From: Comamonas testosteroni ATCC 11996
GTDB lineage: Bacteria > Pseudomonadota > Gammaproteobacteria > Burkholderiales > Burkholderiaceae_C
NCBI RefSeq assembly: GCF_000241525.1
Contig: NZ_AHIL01000029.1
Coordinates: 1-64,000, forward strand
Reading direction: 5' to 3'
Length of the DNA: 64,000 bases
Position numbers and translations under genes: made by a program. Of this stretch, positions 18,938 to 28,441 are shown piece after piece. Position 1 is the first letter of the stretch. Each line of letters begins with the position of its first letter. The notes beneath the pieces are model-generated. The model did not search any database, was not told the origin of the DNA, and was given only the letters and a program-made list of their open reading frames with translations.

Positions 18938-19243
18938 ATGAGCTCCAAGGAAAACGCCGCCATCAACCAGCTGTTCGAGAAGCTCGAATGCCGCTATGCG
19001 CTGCGCGTGCTGTGGGCTTTGCGGGATGGCCATCCCCAGACCTTCCGACTGCTGCAAGACAGCGTGGGCGGTATCACTCCCAACACCTTGAACACCCGTA
19101 TCAAGGAACTGCGTGAGTGCGGCCTGCTCGAGCATGGCAGCGACGGCTACACCGTCACCCTGACCGGGCAGGATCTGCTCAAGCGCCTGTCCGATGTACA
19201 AGCCTTTGCCAATCGCTGGGTTGCAGCGCGCGCCAAGAAGTAA
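18938..19243 (+). CDS. HxlR-family winged-helix transcriptional regulator
   Basis: The 101-aa protein is nearly all one HxlR winged helix-turn-helix domain: CRYALRVLWALRDG, then the recognition segment ITPNTLNTRIKELRECGLLE and the wing GYTVTLTGQDLL. HxlR proteins act as dimers, often sensing reactive aldehydes, quinones or thiol stress through an N-terminal Cys; Cys near residue 18 is in the usual place. The ATG follows an AAGGAG box. Two dyads in its own promoter point to autoregulation. No clear target gene is adjacent: panE is upstream and an FKBP downstream behind a terminator. Confidence 0.9.
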   Translation: MSSKENAAINQLFEKLECRYALRVLWALRDGHPQTFRLLQDSVGGITPNTLNTRIKELRECGLLEHGSDGYTVTLTGQDLLKRLSDVQAFANRWVAARAKK

Positions 19244-19298
19244 ACCTTGGCGCTGTTGCGGCCGGGGACCTGGCGGCAAGCGTGCACAACTATCATCC

Positions 19299-19332
19299 AA
19301 GGGCCCCAAGCATGCTTGGCCGGCCCTTTTTT
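19299..19332 (+). terminator. Terminator after the HxlR gene
   Basis: GGGCC and GGCCC flank the palindrome CCAAGCATGCTTGG, and a run of T follows. It separates the regulator from the FKBP gene. Confidence 0.75.
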
Positions 19333-19372
19333 CCATCGCCTTTTTCTGCTTTGCGCTGAAAGGAAATCCATC

Positions 19373-19726
19373 ATGGCATTCAACACTACTGCCTCCGGCC
19401 TGCAATACGAAGACACCGTCGTAGGTGAAGGCAACGAAGCCAAAGCCGGTCAGAGCGTGACCGTGCACTACACCGGCTGGCTCTACAACAACGGCGTTCA
19501 AGGCGCCAAGTTCGACTCCAGCAAGGACCGCAACGATCCTTTCGTCTTTCCCCTGGGCGCCGGCATGGTCATCAAGGGCTGGGACGAAGGCGTGCAGGGC
19601 ATGAAGGTGGGCGGTCAGCGCACGCTGCTGATTCCCGCTGCCCTGGGCTATGGCGCGCGCGGCGCCGGTGGCGTGATCCCTCCCAACGCCACGCTGAAGT
19701 TTGACGTGGAACTGCTGGCCGTCTGA
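19373..19726 (+). CDS. FKBP-type peptidyl-prolyl cis-trans isomerase
   Basis: The 117-aa protein is a single FKBP domain without export signal, so it should work in the cytosol. It shows VTVHYTGWLYN, GAKFDSSKDRNDPFVFPLGAG, VIKGWDEGVQGMKVGG and YGARGAGGVIPPNATLKFDVELL, matching the FK506-binding pocket (Tyr, Asp, Phe, Trp, Tyr). The ATG with AAAGGAAA 5' of it gives the exact domain start. It is the third prolyl isomerase in the first 20 kb, of a different fold from the two cyclophilins. Confidence 0.95.
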   Translation: MAFNTTASGLQYEDTVVGEGNEAKAGQSVTVHYTGWLYNNGVQGAKFDSSKDRNDPFVFPLGAGMVIKGWDEGVQGMKVGGQRTLLIPAALGYGARGAGGVIPPNATLKFDVELLAV

Positions 19727-19744
19727 AAAACCGGCCGGTTCATG

Positions 19745-19774
19745 AAAAAAGCGGCTCTTCTAGGCCGCTTTTTT
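19745..19774. terminator. FKBP terminator, symmetric
   Basis: AAAAAAGCGGC pairs with GCCGCTTTTTT. Because A and T runs flank the stem, it can serve the FKBP gene and the convergent hypothetical gene. Confidence 0.9.
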
Positions 19775-19803
19775 CTTTGCAAGAGGCTCAGCACAGATGG
19801 TGC

Positions 19804-20310
19804 TTATGTCTCATCCGCCTCAAACAGCACCCTGTGCAACGACGTATAGGCCTTGTCACCCGCAGCATCACGTATGCGCGGAGCCAGCGCTGCCAGCTGC
19901 TCATAACCCATGGCCGCCTCCACCGCCAGATTCAGCCTGAAGCCCTTGAGCCCCAGAGCCCCCGTGATGGACACCGCTATCGGATAGGCTCTCTGGTAGC
20001 GCCTCTGGGTGCTGCCAGGGTCGACGTCAGCAACTGCCAACGACGCCGAACTACTCTTTGAGAGCGAAGATGCATGGGCCTGTGCTGCTGCATCAGCCAC
20101 AACGGACGACTCTCTTGTGGCCAGCCAGCCCTTGCCGACCAGCGCCAGAATATCGTCCTTGTTCACCCCCAGCGCCGAAGTTGCCTCCAGCACCTGCATG
20201 AGGCTGCGACGACCGTCAAACAGCAAAAAGGCCGAGCGCAGCCGCTGGCTCAGATCGGCATGGCGCTCCTTGAAGGCCAGCTGACCCTCGGGTGTTTTGA
20301 CTAGATACAT
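19804..20310 (-). CDS. Conserved-looking hypothetical protein, 168 aa
   Basis: I do not recognise the family. The N-terminal about 70 residues (MYLVKTPEGQLAFKERHADL, then RSAFLLFDGRRSLMQVL) look like a small mixed alpha/beta or winged-helix-like domain. A Ser/Ala-rich linker (about 75-100) follows, then a helical C-terminal part with LNLAVEAAMGYEQLAALAPRI. There is no signal peptide, membrane segment or catalytic motif. Codon usage looks like its neighbours. It is convergent with the FKBP gene and about 200 nt downstream of the symporter gene on the same strand. Confidence 0.7.
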   Translation of the reverse strand: MYLVKTPEGQLAFKERHADLSQRLRSAFLLFDGRRSLMQVLEATSALGVNKDDILALVGKGWLATRESSVVADAAAQAHASSLSKSSSASLAVADVDPGSTQRRYQRAYPIAVSITGALGLKGFRLNLAVEAAMGYEQLAALAPRIRDAAGDKAYTSLHRVLFEADET

Positions 20311-20507
20311 CGACCCTGCCCTCTGTGCATTGAATTGCTTTCAGCCCTGCAGGGTGGCAGTTATGGCAGCAGGTGAAAAGCGGGTTTTCCTGCAAGCAAG
20401 GTTCGCGCATGCTCCAGATCAGCCATCAGCTCACGGCGGATACTCAGCAGGAAACCGCCTCGAGCCCGATCCCAAAAAACGCCGAAGGCCATCACATCAA
20501 GAGTTAT

Positions 20508-22592
20508 TCAAACTCTCGCCCGCCGCTGCTCCCACCAGCTCACGAGCAATGTAGTGGCCAAGCCCACCGGCACTCCAAACACTCCGGCCGAGATGGGCTG
20601 AATGCCCCACCAGAGTGCCTCGCCACGAAGGACCGACGGCAGAACCCCTTGCAGGCCAGGAACGTGAGAGACCATGTAGTAAAGCGTCACGGCCAGGCCC
20701 AGCAGCATGCCGGCCACCGCACCACGGCGCGTTGTGCCGCGCCAGAAGATGCCCAGCACCATGGCCGGCACAAAAGCCGAGCCTGCCAGAGAGAAGGAGG
20801 CCGAGACCATGGGAAGAATGTCCGAAGAGCGCCGCGCCGCCACAAACGCCGCCGACAGGGCCACCAGCAGCAATGCGAATTTGGAAAGAATCACGCGCTG
20901 TTCGGGCGACATGCGGCGCTTGCGCGTATCCAGGCGCTGGCGCTCCTGGAAATAGAGATCCCGCACCAGGGCATTGCTGATGGTCAGCAGCAGTCCGTCG
21001 GCCGTGGACAGGGCCGCCGCCAGCCCGCCAGCAGCCACCAGCCCGGAGAGCACATAAGGCATGCCGCCGAGTTCTGGAGTGGCCAGCATGATGAGGTCGG
21101 CCCCCATGCGGATTTCGGCAAACTGCAAAATGCCATCGCCGTTGATGTCCTCCACCGACAGCAGCGAGGCGTCCACCCTTGACCACTGGGCTATCCAGTT
21201 CGGCAAGGCATCGAAATGCGTGCCAACGAGATTGCTCATGACCTCGTACTTCACCAGCACAGCCAAGGCTGGCGCCCCCAGATACAGCAACCCGATGAAG
21301 AACAGCGACCAGGCCACCGAGGTACGCGCCGCAGACACCGAGGGAACCGTGAAATAGCGCGTGAGCAAGTGCGGCAGCCCCGCAGTGCCGACCATCAGGC
21401 AAAACATCAGCGCCAGAAAATTGCGCCGACTTTCCTCATAGGCCTGCTGCTCGGCCGGCGAGCCATGTGGATCCCCCGCGAAAGGCTGGCTTTGCAGCGG
21501 CATGCCGCCCAGCGGCTTGGCCCGCTCATAGGCCTCGTGCAGCTCGCGGCTCCAGAGCTCGCGTGCCGCCGCCTCGTCCTTGGGCATGGCGGCCAGTTCC
21601 CGGCTGGCGGCCATGATGGCGCCGATATTGCCGCTGCTGGTGCGCAGCTCGCGAATATGCTCGCTCAGTGCCTGACGTTCAGCCGCCAGCACATTGGGTA
21701 CATCGCGCAGTTTGGCCTGCAGCACCTGAGCGCGCGTGCGGTAGGCCTCCAGCACAGACTGCTCGGCCTCTGAGGCCAGCAACTGCTGCTCCATGGCGCC
21801 AATCTTGCCCAATTGCTGACTATAGGCCAGCTGCGCCCATGGGTTGCCCAGCTGTTTGTAGGCCAGCCAGGAGACCGGCAGCATGAAGGCCAGCAAGATG
21901 ACCACATATTGCGCCACCTGGGTCCAGGTGATTGCCCGCATTCCGCCGAGGAAGGAGCACAGCAGCACGCCGCCCAGCCCCAGCATGATGCCTATCTCGA
22001 ACTGAACACCGGTCAGCCGCGCGGCAATCAGGCCCACACCATAGATCTGCGCCACCACATAGGTGAAGGAACAGGTGATGGCCGCCAGCGCAGCGATGAT
22101 GCGCGGCCAGCGTCCGCCATAGCGCGCCTGAAAGAAATCCGGCACGGTATAGAGATTCATGGCCCGCAGATAAGGGGCAATCAGCATGCCGACCAGGCAA
22201 AACCCGCCCGTCCATCCCAGGACATAGGCCAGCCCGCCAGGCTGCGTACCGGTCCCCGAAAAGCCTTGCAGATAAAGCGCGCCGGAGAGGCTGATGAACG
22301 AGGCTGCGCTCATCCAGTCAGCAGCGGCCGCCATGCCGTTGTAGAAAGGCGGAATGCGCCGGCCGGCGACGAAATACTCCTCGGCATCGCTGGTGCGCGA
22401 ATACACGCCGATGGCCGCGTACACCATCACTGTGGAGAACAGAAAGATGGGCCCTATCCAGTGCCGCGAGAGCCCGCGCTCCTCGGCCCAGAGCATGGCC
22501 AGCAAAAAGCCCGCCGTTCCCAGCACATAGAGAAAAAGAATGCGATGCAGCCGCCAGTGGTAGGCACGGCTCAGAACGGGCCGCTCAGGCAT
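20508..22592 (-). CDS. Sodium/solute symporter (acetate permease-like, VC_2705 type)
   Basis: The 694-aa membrane protein belongs to the sodium:solute symporter family, in the branch paired with DUF4212 subunits. Near the N-terminus it has DAEEYFVAGRRIPPFYNGMA and DWMSAASFISLSGALY, typical of ActP-like proteins. A large charged loop (about 250-390 in the open frame) rich in Gln/Glu/Arg interrupts the membrane segments and is a feature of this branch. Carboxylates such as acetate are the likely cargo, by family knowledge only. Its ATG overlaps the DUF4212 stop by 8 nt, so the two are translationally coupled, behind ppsA. Confidence 0.9.
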   Translation of the reverse strand: MPERPVLSRAYHWRLHRILFLYVLGTAGFLLAMLWAEERGLSRHWIGPIFLFSTVMVYAAIGVYSRTSDAEEYFVAGRRIPPFYNGMAAAADWMSAASFISLSGALYLQGFSGTGTQPGGLAYVLGWTGGFCLVGMLIAPYLRAMNLYTVPDFFQARYGGRWPRIIAALAAITCSFTYVVAQIYGVGLIAARLTGVQFEIGIMLGLGGVLLCSFLGGMRAITWTQVAQYVVILLAFMLPVSWLAYKQLGNPWAQLAYSQQLGKIGAMEQQLLASEAEQSVLEAYRTRAQVLQAKLRDVPNVLAAERQALSEHIRELRTSSGNIGAIMAASRELAAMPKDEAAARELWSRELHEAYERAKPLGGMPLQSQPFAGDPHGSPAEQQAYEESRRNFLALMFCLMVGTAGLPHLLTRYFTVPSVSAARTSVAWSLFFIGLLYLGAPALAVLVKYEVMSNLVGTHFDALPNWIAQWSRVDASLLSVEDINGDGILQFAEIRMGADLIMLATPELGGMPYVLSGLVAAGGLAAALSTADGLLLTISNALVRDLYFQERQRLDTRKRRMSPEQRVILSKFALLLVALSAAFVAARRSSDILPMVSASFSLAGSAFVPAMVLGIFWRGTTRRGAVAGMLLGLAVTLYYMVSHVPGLQGVLPSVLRGEALWWGIQPISAGVFGVPVGLATTLLVSWWEQRRARV

Positions 22593-22974
22593 GAAGATCT
22601 GAAGCGGCAGAGGAGGCGTCGTGAGCCTCAGCCGCTTTGCGCGCCTCGTCACGCGCCTGTTGGCGTTCAAAATAATCCATGGCTACACAATAGACCACGA
22701 TGATGAGCAGGAACATCAGGACCGCCCCTTGGGCCGCCATCCAGTAGGCCACGGGCCAGTCGGGCACCAGCGCCTGGATATCCCGCGCAAAGTAGCAGAT
22801 GCCAAATGAAAATACCACCCAGACCGTCAGCAGCAAGGCCTTGAGTCTCAGGTGGTAGGTATCGTGCAGATCCGGCGGGAAGGTGACTTCCACCGGATTG
22901 CCCAAAGCATCGAATGCCTGCCGCGGAGCATCCGACACAGCATCGTCATGCACGGGCGCGTGATGCGTCTGCAT
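22585..22974 (-). CDS. DUF4212 small membrane subunit of the symporter
   Basis: The 129-aa protein has two transmembrane helices (LLLTVWVVFSFGICYFA and AVLMFLLIIVVYCVAMDYF) separated by a short loop with the family signature DWPVAYWMAAQG. DUF4212 proteins regularly precede VC_2705-type symporters and are thought to be their small subunit. The ATG is 15 nt after the ppsA stop; a TTG 12 nt earlier is possible. The last codons overlap the symporter start. The charged C-terminal tail (ERQQARDEARKAAEA) should be cytosolic. Confidence 0.9.
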   Translation of the reverse strand: MQTHHAPVHDDAVSDAPRQAFDALGNPVEVTFPPDLHDTYHLRLKALLLTVWVVFSFGICYFARDIQALVPDWPVAYWMAAQGAVLMFLLIIVVYCVAMDYFERQQARDEARKAAEAHDASSAASDLHA

Positions 22975-22989
22975 GCCGATGCGCAAGGC

Positions 22990-25380
22990 TTACTCAGCCA
23001 GCTTCTGCCAGGTGGAGACCACGCTGTCAGGGTTCAGAGAGATGGACGAAATGCCTTCGTCGGCCAGCCACTTGGCAAAGTCAGGGTGGTCCGAAGGGCC
23101 CTGGCCGCAGATGCCCACATACTTGTTCTGGTCGCGGCAGGCCTTGATGGCACGAGCCAGCAGCTTCTTGACGGCGGGGTCGCGCTCGTCGAAGTCGGCG
23201 GCCAGCAGCTCCAGACCGGAGTCACGGTCCAGGCCCAGGGTCAGCTGGGTCAGGTCGTTGGAGCCCACGGAGAAGCCGTCGAAGTATTCGAGGAACTCTT
23301 CGGCCAGCACGGCGTTGGAGGGCACTTCGCACATCATGATCAGCTGCAGGCCATTTTCGCCGCGCTTGAGGCCGTTTTCGGCCAGCAGCTCAGTCACACG
23401 CTTGGCCTGGCCCAGGGTACGCACGAAGGGGATCATGATCTTGACGTTGGTCAAGCCCATGTCCTCGCGCACGCGGAGCAGGGCTTCGCATTCCATCTTG
23501 AAGGCTTCGCCGAACTCGGCCGAGATGTAGCGCGCAGCGCCGCGGAAGCCCAGCATGGGGTTCTCTTCCTCGGGCTCGTAACGGCTGCCGCCGATCAGCT
23601 TGCGATATTCGTTGGACTTGAAGTCGGACATGCGCACGATCACGGGCTTGGGCCAGAAGGCAGCGGCAATCGTTGCCACGCCTTCAGTCACCTTGTCCAC
23701 GTAGAACGCGCGGGGAGATGCATGGCCGCGGGCCACGGACTCGACAGCCTTCTTCAGATCGGCGTCAACGGCGGGGTAGTCCAGGATGGCCTTGGGGTGC
23801 ACGCCGATGTTGTTGTTGATGATGAATTCCAGGCGGGCCAGACCCACGCCCTCATTGGGCAACTGGGCAAAGTCGAAAGCCAGCTGGGGATTGCCCACGT
23901 TCATCATGATCTTGGTGGAGATGCTGGGCATCTCGCCACGCTTGACCTCGGTCACTTCGGTTTCCAGCAGACCGTCATAGATCTTGCCGGTATCGCCTTC
24001 CGCGCAGGACACGGTGACCAGTGTTTCGGCCTTGAGCAGATCGGTCGCATTGCCGCAGCCCACGACGGCAGGGATGCCCAGCTCGCGAGCAATGATGGCT
24101 GCGTGGCAGGTACGGCCACCGCGGTTGGTGACGATGGCCGAAGCCTTCTTCATGACGGGCTCCCAGTTGGGGTCGGTCATGTCGGTCACCAGCACGTCGC
24201 CGGCCTGCACCTGATCCATCTGCGAGATGTCGGACACCAGGCGCACGGGGCCGGTGCCGATCTTCTGGCCGATGGCGCGGCCTTCGGCCAGCACGGTGCC
24301 CGTGCCCTTGAGCTTGTAGCGCAGCTCGGCCTGGCCCTTGGCCTGGCTCTTCACGGTTTCGGGACGCGCCTGCAGGATGTAGAGCTGGCCGTCGGTGCCG
24401 TCCTTGCCCCATTCGATATCCATGGGGCGGCCGTAATGCTGCTCGATCACGAGAGCGTAATGCGCCAGCTGCTGCACTTCCTCGTCGGTCAGCGAATAGC
24501 GGTTGCGCAGCTCATGGGCCACATCCACCGTCTTGACCAGCTTGCCGTCGGCAGCCTTTTCCTCGGGCGTGGCAAAGATCATCTGGATCAGTTTGGAGCC
24601 CAGATTGCGGCGGATCAGTGCCTTGTTGCCAGCCTTGAGCATGGGCTTGTGCACATAGAACTCGTCGGGGTTCACGGCACCCTGCACCACGGTCTCGCCC
24701 AGGCCGTAGCTGGAAGTGATGAAGACCACTTCCTCGAAACCGGATTCGGTGTCGATGGTGAACATCACGCCGGCAGCGCCCTTGTCGGAGCGCACCATGC
24801 GCTGCACGCCGGCGGACAGTGCCACCACATCGTGCTCGAAGCCCTTGTGCACGCGGTAGGAGATGGCGCGGTCGTTGTAGAGCGACGCGAACACTTCCTT
24901 CATCTTGTGCAGCACGTCTTCGATGCCCACCACGTTCAGGAAGGTTTCCTGCTGGCCGGCAAACGATGCATCGGGCAGGTCTTCTGCCGTGGCGGAAGAA
25001 CGCACGGCAAACGATGCCTCGGCATTGCCGCCTTGCAGACGGACAAATTCCTCACGGATGGCCTGCTCCAGATCGGCTGGGAAAGGCTGGCTTTCCACCA
25101 TGGCACGAATCTCCGCGCCGACAGCGGCCAGGGCGCGGACATCGTCCACATCCAGAGAGGCCAGCTTGGCGGAAATCTTGCCGGCCAGACCTTCAAAGGC
25201 CAGGAACTCGCGGAATGCATGAGCCGTGGTGGCAAAGCCGGTAGGCACGCGCACGCCCTGGGGCAGTTGCGAGATCATCTCGCCGAGCGAGGCGTTCTTG
25301 CCGCCGACCGACTCGACGTCGGTCATGCGCAGTTTTTCGAACGGAACGACTAATGCGGTCGCTTCGAAGAGTTGAGACAT
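22990..25380 (-). CDS. ppsA: Phosphoenolpyruvate synthase
   Basis: PpsA converts pyruvate, ATP and water to PEP, AMP and phosphate, opening gluconeogenesis. The 796-aa protein has the N-terminal ATP-grasp nucleotide domain ([11 protein letters not shown]), the central phosphohistidine domain with [20 protein letters not shown] (catalytic His near residue 420), and the C-terminal PEP/pyruvate TIM barrel ending with [17 protein letters not shown] box precedes the chosen ATG (MSQLFEA); 21 upstream residues in the open frame look non-coding. It is divergent from its regulator ppsR and leads an operon with the DUF4212/symporter pair, consistent with growth on organic acids. Confidence 0.98.
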   Translation of the reverse strand: MSQLFEATALVVPFEKLRMTDVESVGGKNASLGEMISQLPQGVRVPTGFATTAHAFREFLAFEGLAGKISAKLASLDVDDVRALAAVGAEIRAMVESQPFPADLEQAIREEFVRLQGGNAEASFAVRSSATAEDLPDASFAGQQETFLNVVGIEDVLHKMKEVFASLYNDRAISYRVHKGFEHDVVALSAGVQRMVRSDKGAAGVMFTIDTESGFEEVVFITSSYGLGETVVQGAVNPDEFYVHKPMLKAGNKALIRRNLGSKLIQMIFATPEEKAADGKLVKTVDVAHELRNRYSLTDEEVQQLAHYALVIEQHYGRPMDIEWGKDGTDGQLYILQARPETVKSQAKGQAELRYKLKGTGTVLAEGRAIGQKIGTGPVRLVSDISQMDQVQAGDVLVTDMTDPNWEPVMKKASAIVTNRGGRTCHAAIIARELGIPAVVGCGNATDLLKAETLVTVSCAEGDTGKIYDGLLETEVTEVKRGEMPSISTKIMMNVGNPQLAFDFAQLPNEGVGLARLEFIINNNIGVHPKAILDYPAVDADLKKAVESVARGHASPRAFYVDKVTEGVATIAAAFWPKPVIVRMSDFKSNEYRKLIGGSRYEPEEENPMLGFRGAARYISAEFGEAFKMECEALLRVREDMGLTNVKIMIPFVRTLGQAKRVTELLAENGLKRGENGLQLIMMCEVPSNAVLAEEFLEYFDGFSVGSNDLTQLTLGLDRDSGLELLAADFDERDPAVKKLLARAIKACRDQNKYVGICGQGPSDHPDFAKWLADEGISSISLNPDSVVSTWQKLAE

Positions 25381-25632
25381 GGGAAAGCTCCAAAGGTAAA
25401 AAACCGGCACGCTTGCGGCGACTGGGCTGAATGGCCAGGGCACGCGAACCCACGCTGCATCGATGCAGTGCTTTGCTGTTCTGGATGTTGACCGTCAACG
25501 AGCATGGGTGGAATTTGGGAATAATGGGCGCAATTGTAGGCCTAGCCATGAACCCTGGCGCGGCTCAAACCTGTTTCAGACTTCAGGGCATGGCATTGCC
25601 AGCCCCGCCTCCACATAATCACTGCGCGCACC

Positions 25633-26454
25633 ATGCATACCCATACGATTTTTGTCATTTCTGACGGCACAGGCATCACCGCCGAGACCTTCGGCACGGC
25701 CATCATGGCCCAGTTCGAGAGCAAGCCGAGGCTGATTCGCATCCCCTTTGTGGACTCGATGGACAAGATTCATCAGGCCGTGCGCCAGATCAACCATGTG
25801 GCCGAGGTGGAGAAGAGAAAGCCCATCATCTTCACCACCCTGGTCAATCAGGAGATGCTGGAATTCCTTGAAGCCAACTGCAAGGGCAAGCTGTTCGACA
25901 TGTTCGGCACCTTTGTGCGCCCGCTGGAGGTGGAACTGGGCCAGAAGTCGCTGCACCGCGTGGGCCGCTTTGCCGACATCAGCGAGAGCAAGGAATATCT
26001 GGAGCGCATGGAGGCCATCAACTACACGCTGGCTCACGATGACGGCCAGACCCATGCCGACCTGAGCGGCGCCGACGTGATTCTGGTGGGCGTGAGCCGC
26101 TCGGGCAAGACGCCAACCAGTCTGTACCTGGCCATGCAGTTTGGCCTCAAGGTGGCCAACTATCCACTGATTCCCGAAGACTTCGAGCGCAAGCAGCTGC
26201 CGCCCGCGCTGGAGCCCTACCGCAAAAAGCTGTTTGGCCTGACGATTCAGCCCGAGCGCCTGTCCAGCATCCGCAACGAACGCCGCCCCGACTCCAAGTA
26301 CGCCAGCCTGCCCAACTGCCGCTACGAGGTGGCCGAGGCCGAGGCCATGATGCGCAGAAGCGGCATCGAGTGGCTGTCCAGCACCACCAAGTCGATCGAA
26401 GAGATTGCCACCACCATCTTGCAGGAAGTGCTGCCGCAGCATCTGGGCCACTGA
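25633..26454 (+). CDS. ppsR: PEP synthase regulatory protein (kinase/pyrophosphorylase)
   Basis: PpsR switches PEP synthase off by ADP-dependent phosphorylation of a threonine next to the catalytic histidine, and on again by phosphate-dependent dephosphorylation. The 273-aa protein has the DUF299 hallmarks: the N-terminal [13 protein letters not shown] and the P-loop [15 protein letters not shown] (about residues 154-168). It is divergently transcribed from ppsA with a 250-nt shared intergenic region, the classical arrangement. A hairpin terminator follows. Confidence 0.96.
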   Translation: MHTHTIFVISDGTGITAETFGTAIMAQFESKPRLIRIPFVDSMDKIHQAVRQINHVAEVEKRKPIIFTTLVNQEMLEFLEANCKGKLFDMFGTFVRPLEVELGQKSLHRVGRFADISESKEYLERMEAINYTLAHDDGQTHADLSGADVILVGVSRSGKTPTSLYLAMQFGLKVANYPLIPEDFERKQLPPALEPYRKKLFGLTIQPERLSSIRNERRPDSKYASLPNCRYEVAEAEAMMRRSGIEWLSSTTKSIEEIATTILQEVLPQHLGH

Positions 26455-26471
26455 GGGTTGACGTCACCCGC

Positions 26472-26500
26472 AAAGGCCCGGCTTGTTCGTCCGGGCCTTT
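26472..26500. terminator. Terminator between ppsR and the DUF2892 gene
   Basis: AAAGGCCCGG pairs perfectly with CCGGGCCTTT around a 9-nt loop, 15 nt after the ppsR stop. The symmetric ends suit both convergent genes. Confidence 0.85.
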
Positions 26501-26523
26501 GGGCGGGGCGAGCGAGCGGCGGC

Positions 26524-26724
26524 CTATTTTTTTCGCGTATCCAGCGGGCAGGTGTTCAAGCCCGCCAGCGAGTACAGCGGGCAAAAGCGCAGCAAGCCGG
26601 TGGCCAGGGGAATCACCCCAAGCCATCCCCACCAGCCAATGAAGCCCATCGCCGCCAGAACGATGAGGATCAGGCCCAAAGCGATACGAAGCATGCGGTC
26701 CAGACCGCCGACATTGAATTTCAT
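26524..26724 (-). CDS. DUF2892 small membrane protein
   Basis: The 66-aa protein has MKFNVGGLDRMLRI followed by two hydrophobic stretches (ALGLILIVLAAMGFIG and WLGVIPLATGLL) and the end motif FCPLYSLAGLNTC with two cysteines. This is the DUF2892 (YgaP-like membrane domain) pattern. Members often accompany rhodanese or thiol-stress functions, but none lies next to it here. The start follows family length; upstream in-frame codons would add 8 residues. Confidence 0.88.
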   Translation of the reverse strand: MKFNVGGLDRMLRIALGLILIVLAAMGFIGWWGWLGVIPLATGLLRFCPLYSLAGLNTCPLDTRKK

Positions 26725-26913
26725 GCTGACTCCCTGCGTTGCAGGCATCCGGAGTGAACGCCTGATTCAATATATGAATAGATAGTATATTTTTTTATAT
26801 ACTGACATCAAGAGCCTCTGGTACTGCAGCACACAACTAACACTGCTTTCTTGCGCCAACGCAAATAGCTTGGACCGCAAGAACCGGCCGGCCCAAGGTG
26901 CACTTGCACCACA

Positions 26914-27858
26914 TCAGTCTGGCAAGGGCCAGTTCAGTTGTGCCTGCTGCGGCAGCACCTGCAGCAGATAGTCCACCAGCGCGCGGACCTTGGCAGGCAC
27001 ATATTGGCGATCCTTGAAGCAGGCGAAGAAGTCCAGCGGAGCATCCTCGAACTGCAACTGGCCCTTGCGCGCCGGCTTGAGTGCCAGCGGCACCAGCCGC
27101 CCCCTGCGCAGCTCCTCATGAACGATGAAGCTGCCGGCCCAGGCAATGCCGCCACCGGCAGCGGCGAACTCCACCAGGGCATCGATATCGCTGCCTATGG
27201 CCGCAATCTTCTGCTGCGGATCGGTGCGCTGGCCATCGCGCAGAAAGGGCCAGCGCATGAGCCGGCCGTCGCGCTCGCGCCGGTACAGCAAACAGGGGTG
27301 TTCGAGCAGCTCCTGCGCCGTCTGCGGTCTGCCGTGCTGCTGCAGGTACAGGGGCGAGGCACACAGAATGCGCGGCACCGAGGCCAGCAGCCGTACCGAC
27401 ATGCCGGGCTCCAGCACATCGCGGTAGCGCACGCTGATGTCCACATCTTCCTTGAGCACGTCCACATGCCGGTCCGTGATCAACAGCTCCAGCTCCAGCC
27501 GCGGATGCAGCGCGGTAAACGCCGGCAGTAGCGGCGCCAGCACATGGCGGCCGAAGGCGGCCATGCAGGCAATGCGCAATCTGCCTTGCAGCTCTCCATG
27601 AATCAGCGAGAGATCGGACTGGGCTTTTTCGAGCTCGTCGAGCACCGGAGCGACGCGCGCCAGATAGCGCTCGCCAGCTTCGGTCAAGGCCATGGACCGG
27701 GTGGTGCGGGTGATCAGGCGCGTGCCCAGTTCGCGCTCCAGCCGTGCGATGTTCTGACTGGCTGCGGCGGGCGAAATGCCCAGCTGGCGCGCAGCCGAGG
27801 CGATGGAGCCGCCCTCCAGCGCTTTGACAAAGGTTTCGATGGCTCGCAGATTCGGCAT
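26914..27858 (-). CDS. LysR-family transcriptional regulator
   Basis: The 314-aa protein begins with a standard LysR helix-turn-helix (AIETFVKALEGGSIASAARQ, SPAAASQNIARLERELG) and continues into the periplasmic-binding-like effector domain (from about residue 90, GRLRIACMAAFG). It resembles the CrgA-like LysR branch (ITRTTRSMALTEAGERYLA). LysR proteins commonly control the divergent gene and themselves; here that is the DUF2798 membrane protein, about 190 nt away. Effector and targets are unknown. Confidence 0.93.
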   Translation of the reverse strand: MPNLRAIETFVKALEGGSIASAARQLGISPAAASQNIARLERELGTRLITRTTRSMALTEAGERYLARVAPVLDELEKAQSDLSLIHGELQGRLRIACMAAFGRHVLAPLLPAFTALHPRLELELLITDRHVDVLKEDVDISVRYRDVLEPGMSVRLLASVPRILCASPLYLQQHGRPQTAQELLEHPCLLYRRERDGRLMRWPFLRDGQRTDPQQKIAAIGSDIDALVEFAAAGGGIAWAGSFIVHEELRRGRLVPLALKPARKGQLQFEDAPLDFFACFKDRQYVPAKVRALVDYLLQVLPQQAQLNWPLPD

Positions 27859-28047
27859 GACTGCGAATGTATCCTCAATTGGATTCGAAAGTTCTGATTA
27901 TGAGTGCAACAAGCCCCGGACCTCTACCGCCGGCTGCCGGTGATGCTTACAGTTCAACCCTGTTTTCCATCCATGCATTCGGCCCGAACCGCTGGCAGAC
28001 CTTACTCCCGCCGCGACGACGCGCAATGCATTTCCGGCATCGCTTTC

Positions 28048-28320
28048 ATGAATTCTTCCAACAGCTCCTCCCCATCCAGACTCTCGACGCTCAAGCTGCA
28101 CCGACGCTACACGCCGTTTGTCTTTGCGTTTTTCATGGCCGGCATCATGGCCTTCCTGATGTGTTGCACCATCGTTGCGGCCAATACCGGGTTTGATACC
28201 GGCTACGTCCGTCGCGTGTTCAGTGCCTATGCGCTGGCCATGCCGGTGGCGTTCTTCTGCGTGATGATGGTGCGGCCGCTGGTGCTCAAGCTGGTCGCGC
28301 TGACGGTGCATACGCATTGA
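28048..28320 (+). CDS. DUF2798 small membrane protein
   Basis: The 90-aa protein has two transmembrane helices: FVFAFFMAGIMAFLMCCTIVA and YALAMPVAFFCVMMVRPLV. Between them is a short loop with the DUF2798 signature NTGFD. Function is unknown; members are inner-membrane proteins often next to LysR or AraC regulators. I take the ATG at MNSSNSSSPSRL; the frame is open further upstream but shows only random-looking sequence there. It is divergent from the LysR gene and could be its target. Confidence 0.8.
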   Translation: MNSSNSSSPSRLSTLKLHRRYTPFVFAFFMAGIMAFLMCCTIVAANTGFDTGYVRRVFSAYALAMPVAFFCVMMVRPLVLKLVALTVHTH

Positions 28321-28441
28321 CAGCCAGTGACAGCTAGTGCAGCAGCTATTGAATCTGAAGCAGCCTGCACATGACTGGCTTCAAAATTCGATGCAATCTT
28401 CTGAAATTTCAAGCAGATAAAGCGGTATCAGCTACAAAAAT
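28321..28441. repeat. Dispersed palindromic element, copy C, reaching into hmuV
   Basis: On the minus strand TTTTGTAGCTGATACCGC and the following CTTTATCTGCTTGAAATTTC match copy D downstream of the TonB receptor (TTTTGTAGCTGAAAGCGC, CTTTAT). CAGCAGCTATTGAATCTGAA on the plus strand is the other end. The hmuV stop codon and its last about ten codons lie inside it. Confidence 0.6.

Noticed and set aside
22852-25353. Very long open frame (over 800 codons) opposite ppsA
   Set aside because: PpsA on the other strand matches its family end to end; long antisense frames are expected in high-GC codon usage. The predicted protein is His/Gln/Leu-rich and has no recognisable domain.
26749-26913. TATA-rich stretch near 26770-26810 as an insertion remnant
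   Set aside because: It is short, lacks terminal repeats, and lies where promoters of the DUF2892 gene are expected.
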